DNA of 20,740 bases from a virus. The stretch spans positions 1 through 20,740 of the IMG/VR virus record IMGVR_UViG_3300034522_000014; one strand, given 5' to 3'. The translations under genes and the position numbers were made by a program. The notes beneath the pieces were generated by a model, which had not been told where the DNA came from, made no database searches, and saw nothing but the letters and a program-made list of their open reading frames with translations. This document shows positions 7,847 through 15,625 of the stretch, one piece after another (position 1 is the first letter of the stretch; each line of letters starts with the position of its first letter).

Positions 7847-8896
7847 TCAGACCACCGTCGCACAGAGGGATGCGTTAACCCGGCTCGGAATAACCAGCGG
7901 GGAGGATTGCATCAGGATAAGACGCTGGGCAGGATCTTCTTTCACCCAGGATTTTGGCGCATAGGCCAGAGGACCGTAATTAAATGCCGGGTCGAGGATG
8001 ACGCCAAAGGCACGGGTACCCATCAGGTCAGCGCCAGACATAATAACAGCGCCGTCGGGGATCATCGGCTTCTCGACATTATCGAGCGGGTCAATAAACC
8101 AGTCGTTATATAACCATAGGTCAAAGTTACCCCAGCGCCCTTTATAGATAGCGCCCTTCATCACCTGTGGGCCAGCGTTAATCTGGTTACCAAACGGGCT
8201 CAGCACCGGGAACGTGATGGCATTATCCTTGATGGTGGTATCCAGCCGGAATGCGCGCCATGACTTATTCGTGAAGACCAGATCAGTGGCGACAGAGCCG
8301 GACTCTTTCAGGAAAGTCGTCTGCCAGATTTCAACGTCATCTGATGGCTGGGTATTGGTAGCGCCAGCAGCAACAGTCAGTGGCCATTTATCCGAGCCGC
8401 TAAGAGTGATGGTCAGGTCAGAAGCACGCCCAAAATCCACCACTTTAGTTTCATAGCCTTCCCCGGTAACGGTAACAGTGCCCGACACCAGTGCGCTGGC
8501 TGCCATCCATTCCAGACGACGATTGATCATGTCGATCTGGTCAGTCATTTCAAACTGCAGATTCAGCATTTCTCTCTCGGCAGCGGTGTATTCCCCGCCA
8601 ATTTTCTCACCAATCTGACGGCGGATGGGTTTACGCAGGTCCGGTGCCCGCTTGTCTTTGATGTAAGCGGGTTTAAAGGTGTTGGTCTGGTATTTACGGG
8701 ATTCGACCAGCTTACCTTCCACCAGCGGGGAAACGAACGGGGCCATACGACGCAGGCCGACATCAACATCAATTGCCACCTCTTCAGTCTCATAAGTCAC
8801 GACATTAGGGAAGAAGCGATCAAGCAGCCAGTTCTGACTGGTTTTCAGGTTAGGAACGACCTGTACCAGCACACTGGTATCAAAAATATTTTCCAT
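7847..8896 (-). CDS. E: Major capsid protein (lambda gpE family)
   Basis: The protein has 349 residues when started at MENIFDTSVLVQVVPNL, preceded by AAGAGA; a nine-residue upstream extension runs into a hairpin and was rejected. Recognisable gpE-family segments are the N-terminal NWLLDRFFPN, ...RRMAPFVSP, the MENIF start itself, and the mid-protein YKGRWGNFDLWLYNDWF and C-terminal MQSSPLVIPSRVNASLCATV. Length is close to lambda gpE (341 residues). The protein forms the HK97-fold shell of the icosahedral head and is stabilised by the gpD-type decoration protein encoded just upstream. Confidence 0.95.
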   Translation of the reverse strand: MENIFDTSVLVQVVPNLKTSQNWLLDRFFPNVVTYETEEVAIDVDVGLRRMAPFVSPLVEGKLVESRKYQTNTFKPAYIKDKRAPDLRKPIRRQIGEKIGGEYTAAEREMLNLQFEMTDQIDMINRRLEWMAASALVSGTVTVTGEGYETKVVDFGRASDLTITLSGSDKWPLTVAAGATNTQPSDDVEIWQTTFLKESGSVATDLVFTNKSWRAFRLDTTIKDNAITFPVLSPFGNQINAGPQVMKGAIYKGRWGNFDLWLYNDWFIDPLDNVEKPMIPDGAVIMSGADLMGTRAFGVILDPAFNYGPLAYAPKSWVKEDPAQRLILMQSSPLVIPSRVNASLCATVV

Positions 8897-8913
8897 AATC
8901 AGTCTCTTGATGG

Positions 8914-8931
8914 TGCCGGGCAAACCCGGCA
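8914..8931 (-). other. Perfect hairpin in the decoration-capsid gap
   Basis: TGCCGGG and CCCGGCA form a 7-bp GC-rich stem around a TTTG loop (minus strand), about 18 bases upstream of the capsid start codon. No T-run follows, so it is not an intrinsic terminator. It could protect or process the capsid mRNA. The rest of the ~100-base gap shows nothing recognisable. Confidence 0.6.
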
Positions 8932-9000
8932 GGAATTTGGAATGAGCGAGCCCCTGCCGGTTAAAGCAAAAAGCAGAGAAATTGTTTAAGGGGATTTAAA

Positions 9001-9399
9001 TCAGGAAACCGGAGCCTGGTTACTGTCTTTCAGGAAAATGGCCAGCAGCCTTAGTGCAGCTTTCATCTCTGCAATCGTCCAGGATGCGTCAATAGTGACG
9101 CGGTTCTGGTTAAACTCTCCCATCAGATACAGGCCACCAGTCTGATCAGAAGACGATGCGTCAACATCATCAACCAGAATAGCCACAGGAGCCTGGCTGC
9201 CATCTTCAGCAGTTTTCACACATTGGGTGTATTTTCCGCTGGCAGACACCAGTCCCAGCGCCGTGCCACGCTTAAAAGCGCCGCCGGTAATGATCCCGCT
9301 GTCAGTAACCAGCTGGAGCGTACCTGCAACCAGTTGATCTGGTACAAACAGCGAACTCTTCATACCCGGTTCAAACGGGTTCTGACCAAATTGATCCAT
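9001..9399 (-). CDS. D: Head decoration protein (lambda gpD family)
   Basis: The protein has 132 residues, with a core that matches the HDPD family: LVTDSGIITGGAFKRGTALG, then GKYTQCVKTAEDGSQAPVAI, GLYLMGEFNQNRVTI and an ending helix AEMKAALRLLAIFLK. Members trimerise on the expanded capsid and cement it when a full-length genome is packaged. It lies between scaffold and capsid genes, as in lambda. The ATG shares one base with the scaffold stop (TAATG). Confidence 0.93.
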   Translation of the reverse strand: MDQFGQNPFEPGMKSSLFVPDQLVAGTLQLVTDSGIITGGAFKRGTALGLVSASGKYTQCVKTAEDGSQAPVAILVDDVDASSSDQTGGLYLMGEFNQNRVTIDASWTIAEMKAALRLLAIFLKDSNQAPVS

Positions 9400-9989
9400 T
9401 ACTTCTCTCCTGTCGTAGAGTTATAGAGACTGGTCATTTTATCCACCAGCGCAGATTTGTTCCGGGTAGGTCGGTTACCATCTGGCCTCAGCCGAACCTG
9501 GTTATCCTGCATTCTCTGATCAAGCGAACGTTTATGGGTCGCCTGTGGCTGTTGTGCCGGGGCTGAAGATGCCAGGACACTGATTGCAGCCGCCGAACTC
9601 ATGCCGGTATTAAATGCCAGCGACGCGGCCAGTGAAGGATTCGCCGCGGCGTGCTTACTGCCGAAGATACGGGCACAACGTTTACGCTCGGCGGCGCGGG
9701 CATTTTTAACCGCTTTGCTTTCTTTTCGGTTGTCGTCGCCGTCGCTGTCGTCTTCAGAATCATCGTCTTCTGATGCTTCCTGATCATCACCGTCATCTTC
9801 AGCATCGTCGTCGCGTTCGTCTTCTTCCGCGTCGTCATCACGCTCATCGTCGTCTTCAGCGTCTTCGTCGCGCTCGTCTTCTTCTGCCTTACGAGCCTTC
9901 GCTTTTTTGGCTTTTTTGTCTTCATCCTCTTCAGATGCTGACTTGCCAAACCCAATCAGGTGAGCAAAATTAAAAGTTTTCTTCGTCAT
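9399..9989 (-). CDS. Head scaffold protein (Nu3-like) with long acidic tract
   Basis: The protein has 196 residues. Residues 1-18 are a short basic start (MTKKTFNFAHLIGFGKSA), residues 36-86 are almost entirely Asp/Glu/Arg, and residues 90-150 contain AERKRCARIFGSKHAAANPS and SLAFNTGMSSAAAISVLAS. That last block resembles the conserved C-terminal region of lambda-type C/Nu3 scaffolds (a helical 'lAfnTglsaeeAiavLa' pattern). The protein would guide capsid assembly and then be removed by the gpC-type protease. It begins two bases after the gpC stop and is a separate reading frame, not an in-frame internal start as in lambda C/Nu3. Confidence 0.78.
   Translation of the reverse strand: MTKKTFNFAHLIGFGKSASEEDEDKKAKKAKARKAEEDERDEDAEDDDERDDDAEEDERDDDAEDDGDDQEASEDDDSEDDSDGDDNRKESKAVKNARAAERKRCARIFGSKHAAANPSLAASLAFNTGMSSAAAISVLASSAPAQQPQATHKRSLDQRMQDNQVRLRPDGNRPTRNKSALVDKMTSLYNSTTGEK
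9732..9884 (-). repeat. Low-complexity GA-rich tract encoding acidic repeats
   Basis: This encodes scaffold residues 36-86. Three tandem copies of a nine-residue unit are visible: DERDEDAED, DERDDDAEE and DERDDDAED, followed by irregular Asp/Ser/Glu runs. The near-identical codons suggest expansion by slippage or unequal recombination. Confidence 0.75.
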
Positions 9990-9990
9990 A

Positions 9991-10853
9991 TCAAGATCCT
10001 GTTACTTGAAGTAAATGTCTGAACGCAGCATCAGGAGTGCAAACCTCATCTGCTAGTCCAATTTCTACGCCATCAGCCGCCATAAAACAGGCCGCCTGGG
10101 TATTTTTGATAACCTTTGCACTCATCCCCCGGTTACGGGCGACCGTGTTCACGAACAATTCACCCATGGCGTTGATATCATGCTGGATAGCATCCAGAGC
10201 TTCATCAGATAGCTCCCGATAGGGTGAACCTTCCGGCTACCGAAAGTAATGATCGTGACCTTCAGACCGTCCTCTTTAATGCGTTGGGTCCAGTCCAGAT
10301 GCATCGTAATGACACCCACAGAACCCACACCGCCGGTACGAGGAACAGAAATTCGGTCTGCCGCACTGGCGATGGCATAGGCCGCCGAGTAAGCGTTCTC
10401 GGTGAGGATGGCATGAATTGGCTTTTCTCCCCTGGCATTGTAGATTTCGTCCACCAGGTCAAAACACCCGGCGACTTCACCACCAGGTGAGTCAATATCA
10501 AGACAGATACCATCCACCTCGGGGTCTGCCAGCGCGGTTAGAAATGCCTGGCGGATTCCGTCATAACCCGTCATTCCGCTGTATGGGCGCAAACAGCCTA
10601 ATTTCTGCACCAACGTTCCGGTTATTTGGATAACGGCCACACCAGCTACGTTGTCATAACCAGGATCACGTTTGGTTTCCCGGCCCCGGTTATCGTCATA
10701 TCCGTAACTGTCCTCGTCGATCATTGCCATGGATGATTCAACCCGAGAAATACCGAAGCGGTCCATAACGGCAGCCATAATGACTTCGGCTTTATTCGGA
10801 TGTAAGGCCAGCGGGGTATTAAATAGCCGCTGAGCCAAATGAGGTAGATTCAC
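9991..10853 (-). pseudogene. C: Head maturation protease, S49/ClpP-like (gpC), frameshifted
   Basis: The first 208 residues, from a GTG that overlaps the portal stop (GTGA), are a normal S49 peptidase of the lambda gpC/SppA type: DIDSPGGEVAG, then the presumed nucleophile Ser156 in ENAYSAAYAIASAADR, GGVGSVGVITMH, and Lys208 in FGSRK, the presumed catalytic lysine. After Lys208 the frame breaks at 10230-10222. The original frame gives ~26 unrelated residues and stops at 10149, while the -1 frame continues naturally as GSPYRELSDEALDAIQHDIN and on to DGVEIGLADEVCTPDAAFR, stopping at 9991. Homologues usually have K-V-D-G-x-P-Y here, so a 7-base loss between GGTT repeats would explain it. A sequencing error or a functional shortened protease cannot be excluded. 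Confidence 0.8.
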
Positions 10854-12487
10854 TTTTCCTCCGGATCAGTAATTGTCTGACTAGCAAACTGGTCAGCCTG
10901 TGCCCAGCTAGGCAATGGAAGCCCACGTTTAAGGCAGGATTCGATTTCCCTCTGACGCTGATCGAGAACCTCTTCCCAGTCTTCACCAACGTTTTCACCC
11001 ACTTCAATTTCCAGAGTTGAAAGGCCAGCATCCAGACCAAGGATTGCACCTTTTTTCTCTGCCACAGGATCAACCCAGCCTCTCCCCGGCCCCATCCAGC
11101 GAGCACGTGAATACGCTGCTCTGGCATCAACGAAATCCGGTGCGCCTGCAGGCAGAGGTAAATCCTCATTGTCGTGAACTTCTTCAACAAAGGCGGTGAG
11201 AATAGGTTGAGCAAAACCTGTCGAGAAATCATCCCGGCGGCGGGTTAGTGTTTTCCAGGCTTCAAGCAACGATGAACGAGCAGAACTGTAGTTAACATCG
11301 GACCAATCCTGCGTCACCTGCTGCGGAGATAGCCCAGTACCAGATGAAAAATTGCGGAGAACCGCCGATTCAAATACTTCAAAGTTGCTGTAAGGCCGGG
11401 CCGCGTTCACTGTAGTGATTTTTTCACCAGGATAAAGAATGGGCATTCGAGCACCATTCTGAAGCGTCAGCCGACGGTCATTGTGAAACTCGACTCGTCC
11501 ATCCTGATATGCGCCAATTTCAGACTCGTCATAGTTTTCGCCTAGAGCAGACTGAACCATCGCAGGGTCATAAGGCGACTCAATATAAGCTGCAAAAATT
11601 GCGTTAAGAATCGCCGCTTCCAATTCACTCTGGTCATATTTGACCAGCATTTTCAGACGTTGGATCACTGGGGTCAAAATGCCATTACCGCGATGCTGAG
11701 CACCACGCTCATGGTCAAAATCATGAACTACATGCGGTCTCCCCCATGCAGTTTCGCGCGGGATGCGCTGCCAAGTCATCGTTTTAGCACCGCTCCACCA
11801 GTCCCCCATATGGGCTTCCCTGATGTGATATGCCACTGGCGCACCGTCATTATCAATTTCAACACCACCGCGAACATTCGGCATATCAAAATTCTGCTGA
11901 GGATTACTAAGGCGGTCAGGGTCAACGATCTGAACCGTGGTGGCATAACGACCTCTGCCACGACCAAGTCGATCGGTTCGATATTGGAGAATAGCCAGAG
12001 CATCGCCGTCGATAAGCTTGTGACGAAAGCCCAACCTCAGCATCTGTGATACAGTCAACTTCCGTTCTACGTCGCAATACCGCCCAGTGTCGTTACTCCA
12101 TGTTCGCCAGTGTCCATCCAGTGCTTTCCCATACTCTTCCGCCCAGGATGAATCAAACGCTTTGTTTCCCGTAATCATTCTGAGAACCCGATAATCAGGC
12201 TTCATAATGGGTCGGAAATTTGCGCCGACGGCGTTGTCCAACAACCGGGTTACAGCACCGTTTGCCCAACCATCATTACGAACTAAATCGCGAGCGCGAG
12301 AAACAATGCGATCCCGGTAAATGTTGATTTCGTTGTCTGGAGACCACAGAGCAGGTTGCCAATTTACCAACTGGTCACTGAATGAATCAGCCGCGTCATA
12401 AGGTACGCGGCTTCCGCCCACCAGCATTGATGGTCTACTTGGGCGCATAGGTTGCCCATCTGGGCCCAATATCTGTACTTTATTCAT
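10850..12487 (-). CDS. B: Portal protein (lambda gpB family)
   Basis: The protein has 545 residues. Family signatures include SRARDLVRNDGWANGAVTRL near residues 63-82, GDALAILQYR, the HDFDHERGAQHRGNGILTPV stretch, and the conserved core FSSGTGLSPQQVTQDWSDVN followed by YSSARSSLLEAWKTL. Twelve copies form the portal ring through which DNA enters and leaves the head. The C-terminus (residues ~470-545) is charged and probably flexible. The ATG shares one base with the gpW stop (TGATG), and the end overlaps the GTG of the protease gene. Length agrees with lambda gpB (533 residues). Confidence 0.94.
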   Translation of the reverse strand: MNKVQILGPDGQPMRPSRPSMLVGGSRVPYDAADSFSDQLVNWQPALWSPDNEINIYRDRIVSRARDLVRNDGWANGAVTRLLDNAVGANFRPIMKPDYRVLRMITGNKAFDSSWAEEYGKALDGHWRTWSNDTGRYCDVERKLTVSQMLRLGFRHKLIDGDALAILQYRTDRLGRGRGRYATTVQIVDPDRLSNPQQNFDMPNVRGGVEIDNDGAPVAYHIREAHMGDWWSGAKTMTWQRIPRETAWGRPHVVHDFDHERGAQHRGNGILTPVIQRLKMLVKYDQSELEAAILNAIFAAYIESPYDPAMVQSALGENYDESEIGAYQDGRVEFHNDRRLTLQNGARMPILYPGEKITTVNAARPYSNFEVFESAVLRNFSSGTGLSPQQVTQDWSDVNYSSARSSLLEAWKTLTRRRDDFSTGFAQPILTAFVEEVHDNEDLPLPAGAPDFVDARAAYSRARWMGPGRGWVDPVAEKKGAILGLDAGLSTLEIEVGENVGEDWEEVLDQRQREIESCLKRGLPLPSWAQADQFASQTITDPEEK

Positions 12488-12750
12488 CAGAATCTAAACC
12501 TCGCTGGCTTGCGGGGACGCGAGATAATCCCCAATTGCGCCTGCAGGAGCTGGATCAGAGCCAGCAAGTCTGCCAGCGAACTTTGCTGGTAGGATACGGA
12601 TCGTGTTCCGTCCCCCTGAGAATAGGAAAACGAAACACCGTGGCTTCCGGTTGCTAAGTCAATGTAAGCCTGCTGAGCTTTCGTAAGCGCATCTCTGAGC
12701 TGAGCATCAGTCATCGCGCCAGCCAGCAGACTGGTGTTCCGGTTAAACAT
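12487..12750 (-). CDS. W: Head-tail connector (lambda gpW family)
   Basis: The protein has 87 residues and includes MTDAQLRDALTKAQQAYIDL, GSHGVSFSYSQGDGTRSVSY and a second helix SSLADLLALIQLLQAQLG, ending in a basic tail. The helix - beta hairpin - helix layout and the 'R.V.Y..ssl..L...I..L' pattern are those of gpW, which binds under the portal to hold packaged DNA and prepare the tail-joining site. It lies between the large terminase and portal genes as in lambda. AAGGAAAA precedes the ATG. It is slightly longer than lambda gpW (68 residues) because of about a dozen extra residues at the N-terminus. Confidence 0.9.
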   Translation of the reverse strand: MFNRNTSLLAGAMTDAQLRDALTKAQQAYIDLATGSHGVSFSYSQGDGTRSVSYQQSSLADLLALIQLLQAQLGIISRPRKPARFRF

Positions 12751-12758
12751 GATTTTCC

Positions 12759-14882
12759 TTATTTCGGCAGAAGTTGTGACATTCGCTTACGCTTAACCGG
12801 TGCAGCTTCTTCAATGACAACGCCGGGTAACTCGTAGCTGATCTGTTCTTCCTGCTTAGTGGGAGCTGGCAGGAATTTATCTGGGTTAGCTTCCAGATTT
12901 GCTGCCCGAACGTTCAGCTTCAGCCCCATATGCATAAGCCCACAGAGCGCGGCGTAACCATAAACACGGCAATCCAAAGCTTCGTTAGCCCTACCAGGAA
13001 TAGCTTCCCAAACGCTGAAACGCTGTCCTGCAACCACCTTGTATACGAGCCGCTCAGCAAGTAGTTGGTTGAAGTAACCAATATCCCGATCCTCCGGGAA
13101 ATGCATATATCCAGCTGCAGGCATACCAGGCGCTGGCGGTTCAAGGTGCAGTCGCCCACGAATTGCATCCTTCGCAGAGTTAACACCCAGAATGATTGGC
13201 CTGAATTGCGCTTTGCTTTTCGATGAAGGTCTTTTTGTCGGCCAGACTGGGTTTCGTTTCCCACCCTGTGCTGATTCGCCTTTGATGGCCCAGATACGAC
13301 GCCCGAGCCGTTCTTTTGCAAACTCGTAAACTTTCTGAGTGTGGTGACCACCGGAGTCATGACAGGCCGCCATGATGGTTAGTCCCCGGCCATCAGCCCT
13401 ACGCCATACTTGTTTGAGGTACGCATCAAGCCGCCGCCATGGTTCATCAGTTTCGAGATCGCCATAGATAACATCATGGGAAACGGACCAGGACTCTTCG
13501 TTTCTCCCCCAGCCAATTACTTCAATCTCAAAGCGATCGTCCTGGGTATCAATTCCAGCCGTCAGCAATGCAACGCCATCCGGAACTTTTGCTGGGAAAA
13601 CCTCACGGCGAGATAGAAGAATATCTACCGGAAGCTGCTTACCGTGATTTGGCCTGTGAGGTAGCCCCATTTGGGTATTCCACCAGGCTTGCTCTTTGTC
13701 CGGGTCCCCTTTAGCTTTGATGTACTTCTCAGCGATATCAGATGGTTTATCTTTCTGCCAGGGGCTAAATAATTTTGATGCCTGGTATCCGGCGTGATGG
13801 TTATCAACGGCTTCACGCCCACAATCCGGGCACGTCGCACGATAGACAGCGTGGCGCTCAGACTCGGACCAGCTCCAAACTTTATCGACACTCCCCTCAT
13901 CCACAATTCGCCAGGCCGCGTCATAATCCATCAATGGGGAATGACGATTACCGCAGCACTCAAACGGACGGGTCTGGTGCCATCGGATGGTCTGTAATGC
14001 TCTTAACCGTTCCCCCTCTGACCAACCAGCCCCACAACATTCACAGTACAGCATGGCTGACTTAGTCAGATGCTTATCCCCGTCTTTCGGCCATTGAACG
14101 TGCTTAAAGAAATCAGGGAATTGTCGATGGCCACAGTGCGGACAAACAACAGAGGCCCGGCGCTGGTCTGAATCTGCATAGCTATCCGCTATACGGCTTT
14201 CATCCTCAACCGTGGGAGAACAGGCTCTGACAGACAACCAGGTTAGGCCAAAAGTAGCGGTTCGTTCTTCCGCCAGGGCGATAGGATCACCTTCACGGGT
14301 AATCGGATATTTATCTACCTCATCCGCCAGAAGGACACGGATCGGACGACGCGCAAGGTTATCCGGGCTACCAGCACCAGCCAGTGCCAGAAAGCCGCCA
14401 GTAAACGATTTGTAGAGAATGGTTTCTTTAGAGCTCTTTTGCTTTGAATCACCAATAATTTTACGAAGTACTGGTGTCACCCTAACCAGTGGGGTGATGC
14501 GCTCTTTCGAGAACTGCTCAGCAGCTTCTTCTTTCGGCTGCAGCAGAAGCATCGGACACGGATCAAGATGAGCAAAATAACCAAACAGGTTTTCCAGCAG
14601 CGCGGTTTTCATCAACTGGGTACAGCACATAACCGTTATGACGTGAACGCCAGATTCTGTTGCCGCCAGCATTGGCCCACGGGCAATTTCAACCGTAGAG
14701 GTTTCCCAGTTACCGGAAGTACTGCCTGCCTCTTTCGCTAGTTTGCGGAAATCGTCCGCCCACTGAGCCACGCTAATTCTCGGTGGTGGAGTCCATCCTT
14801 TCCGGACACTAAGCCTAAGTCGCTCAATCTTCCGCTGGGTTAAATTCTGGCTCTCCGAGGACTGAGATATGTTTGTGGACAT
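12759..14882 (-). CDS. A: Terminase large subunit (lambda gpA family)
   Basis: This protein of ~707 residues is the ATP-driven motor and nuclease that cuts and packages DNA. The ATPase part has the region VMCCTQLMKT near residue 90 (Q/Walker A position), LLLQPKEEAAEQFSKERI, and a Walker B-like VLLADEVDKYP near residue 190. Cysteine pairs CPHCGH, CECCGAG and CPDCGRE (about residues 240-360) look like zinc ribbons. The nuclease part starts at LLTAGIDTQDDRFEIEVIGW, with an acidic metal ligand, and includes CHDSGGHHTQKVYEF and DCRVYGYAALCGL. I chose the ATG at 14882; a TTG six bases upstream, closer to GAGGTG, is possible. It overlaps the small terminase gene by about 60 bases. Confidence 0.94.
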   Translation of the reverse strand: MSTNISQSSESQNLTQRKIERLRLSVRKGWTPPPRISVAQWADDFRKLAKEAGSTSGNWETSTVEIARGPMLAATESGVHVITVMCCTQLMKTALLENLFGYFAHLDPCPMLLLQPKEEAAEQFSKERITPLVRVTPVLRKIIGDSKQKSSKETILYKSFTGGFLALAGAGSPDNLARRPIRVLLADEVDKYPITREGDPIALAEERTATFGLTWLSVRACSPTVEDESRIADSYADSDQRRASVVCPHCGHRQFPDFFKHVQWPKDGDKHLTKSAMLYCECCGAGWSEGERLRALQTIRWHQTRPFECCGNRHSPLMDYDAAWRIVDEGSVDKVWSWSESERHAVYRATCPDCGREAVDNHHAGYQASKLFSPWQKDKPSDIAEKYIKAKGDPDKEQAWWNTQMGLPHRPNHGKQLPVDILLSRREVFPAKVPDGVALLTAGIDTQDDRFEIEVIGWGRNEESWSVSHDVIYGDLETDEPWRRLDAYLKQVWRRADGRGLTIMAACHDSGGHHTQKVYEFAKERLGRRIWAIKGESAQGGKRNPVWPTKRPSSKSKAQFRPIILGVNSAKDAIRGRLHLEPPAPGMPAAGYMHFPEDRDIGYFNQLLAERLVYKVVAGQRFSVWEAIPGRANEALDCRVYGYAALCGLMHMGLKLNVRAANLEANPDKFLPAPTKQEEQISYELPGVVIEEAAPVKRKRMSQLLPK

Positions 14883-15387
14883 TTTCAATCAGCACCTCTG
14901 TCATCCTGTCCGCTGGCACATCCAGATCAGCAGCCATCAACGGTGCCACTCGGGAAGGCCAGTTCAGCCAGGCATCACGCTGTTGGCGAAAGGCGTTGAA
15001 AAGAACCTCCTCGGCGGCAACCAATTCAATTGTCTGGCCGCTGTCTTTTTCATACTGAAGCTTTGCCAGCAGAGCCATATAGTTTTCACGTACCCTTGCA
15101 GCCTCTTCCCTGCTCAGTGTTGCACCTTCGGTAAGAATAATTTGCTGGGCCGCTTTCTCAATTTCAGTACCACCGTCATTACTGGCGGCAGGTGTTTTCT
15201 TTTTTTTCGCGTTCGTGGCTCGCGGGTCTTTACCATCACGATTTTTCTTTAGCGCTGCATCACTGGCTTCAACATCAATCAGGTCACCATCCATCACGAT
15301 GAAACGACCAGCTTTTATCCAGCGCCCGATGGTCTTACGGTCAACCCCCGAGTGTTGCGCGTACTGGCTCTGATTCATCGTTGTCAT
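14824..15387 (-). CDS. Terminase small subunit (Nu1-like)
   Basis: The protein has 187 residues. Its N-terminus, QSQYAQHSGVDRKTIGRWIK, then AGRFIVMDGDLIDVEASDAA, is a winged helix-turn-helix of the Nu1 / phage DNA-packaging type that recognises the packaging site. A Lys-rich linker (residues ~48-70) follows, then a long helical region with AARVRENYMALLAKLQYEKD that should mediate dimerisation and contact with the large subunit, and a C-terminal end (ENVHKHISVLGEPEF) typical of the family. AGGTGA six bases upstream supports the ATG at 15387. The first TGGGACAT repeat of the adjacent cluster overlaps the start codon, so protein binding to these sites could also repress its own expression (inference). 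Confidence 0.88.
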   Translation of the reverse strand: MTTMNQSQYAQHSGVDRKTIGRWIKAGRFIVMDGDLIDVEASDAALKKNRDGKDPRATNAKKKKTPAASNDGGTEIEKAAQQIILTEGATLSREEAARVRENYMALLAKLQYEKDSGQTIELVAAEEVLFNAFRQQRDAWLNWPSRVAPLMAADLDVPADRMTEVLIENVHKHISVLGEPEFNPAED

Positions 15388-15463
15388 GGGACATCACCTG
15401 GGACATTTTTTGATTGGGACATTCGCCTGGGACATTTTTCAAATGTCCCACCTAAATGTCCCA
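15387..15463 (+). repeat. Cluster of TGGGACAT repeats, candidate terminase-binding (cosB-like) site
   Basis: Six copies of the heptamer TGGGACA followed by T lie within 77 bases: plus-strand copies begin at 15387, 15399, 15415 and 15428, and minus-strand copies occupy 15444-15450 and 15457-15463. A seventh copy (followed by C) begins at 15528. Start-to-start spacing of the first six is 12-16 bases. The fourth and fifth form a perfect 10-bp inverted repeat with a 3-base centre (15428-15450). The cluster abuts the small terminase start, the place of cosB in lambda. Confidence 0.9.
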
Positions 15464-15625
15464 CTGGAATAAACAGGAATAATCAGCGCTGGCGCGGTAT
15501 GCCAGATGATCCACCCATGGTGGGGCATGGGACACAAATTCAAATTTTGTAGCTAGGAAAACAACGCGGCGCGCAATGCCCGTGCCTTACAAAAGTCACA
15601 GGAAGGACCCAAAAAGGGTTGGGGG
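15464..15625. other. Non-coding interval upstream of terminase, probable cos region
   Basis: No gene is credible between the gpZ-like stop and the repeat cluster. It holds one further TGGGACA copy (15528-15534), an AT-rich inverted stretch (CAAATTCAAATTTTG at 15535-15549), a GC-rich segment around GCGGCGCGC (15567-15575) and a short ACCC/GGGT inverted repeat (15608-15620). In lambda-type genomes the cohesive-end nick site lies here; the GC-rich segment is the best position, but the exact cut site cannot be read from sequence alone. Confidence 0.45.

Noticed and set aside
8897-8923. Nine-residue N-terminal extension of the capsid protein
   Set aside because: The upstream start lies inside the hairpin and lacks a ribosome site, while MENIF at 8896 has AAGAGA and matches the family start.
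9599-9955. 118-codon frame rich in Lys and Thr on the minus strand
   Set aside because: It is a second-frame reading of the acidic repeat tract of the scaffold; the repeats produce long open frames by chance.
10149-10229. The residues after Lys208 in the original frame of the protease as a genuine C-terminus
   Set aside because: They look random (MKLWMLSSMISTPW), whereas the -1 frame gives the conserved-looking family continuation.
11660-12049. 129-codon open frame on the plus strand
   Set aside because: Antisense to the portal gene with no supporting signals.
15428-15450. Perfect dyad considered as an intrinsic terminator
   Set aside because: No T-run follows it on either strand; it is better explained as paired protein-binding sites.
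15387-15463. Repeat array considered as a CRISPR array
   Set aside because: The units are only 7-8 bases with unequal 12-16 base spacing and mixed orientation; no cas genes.
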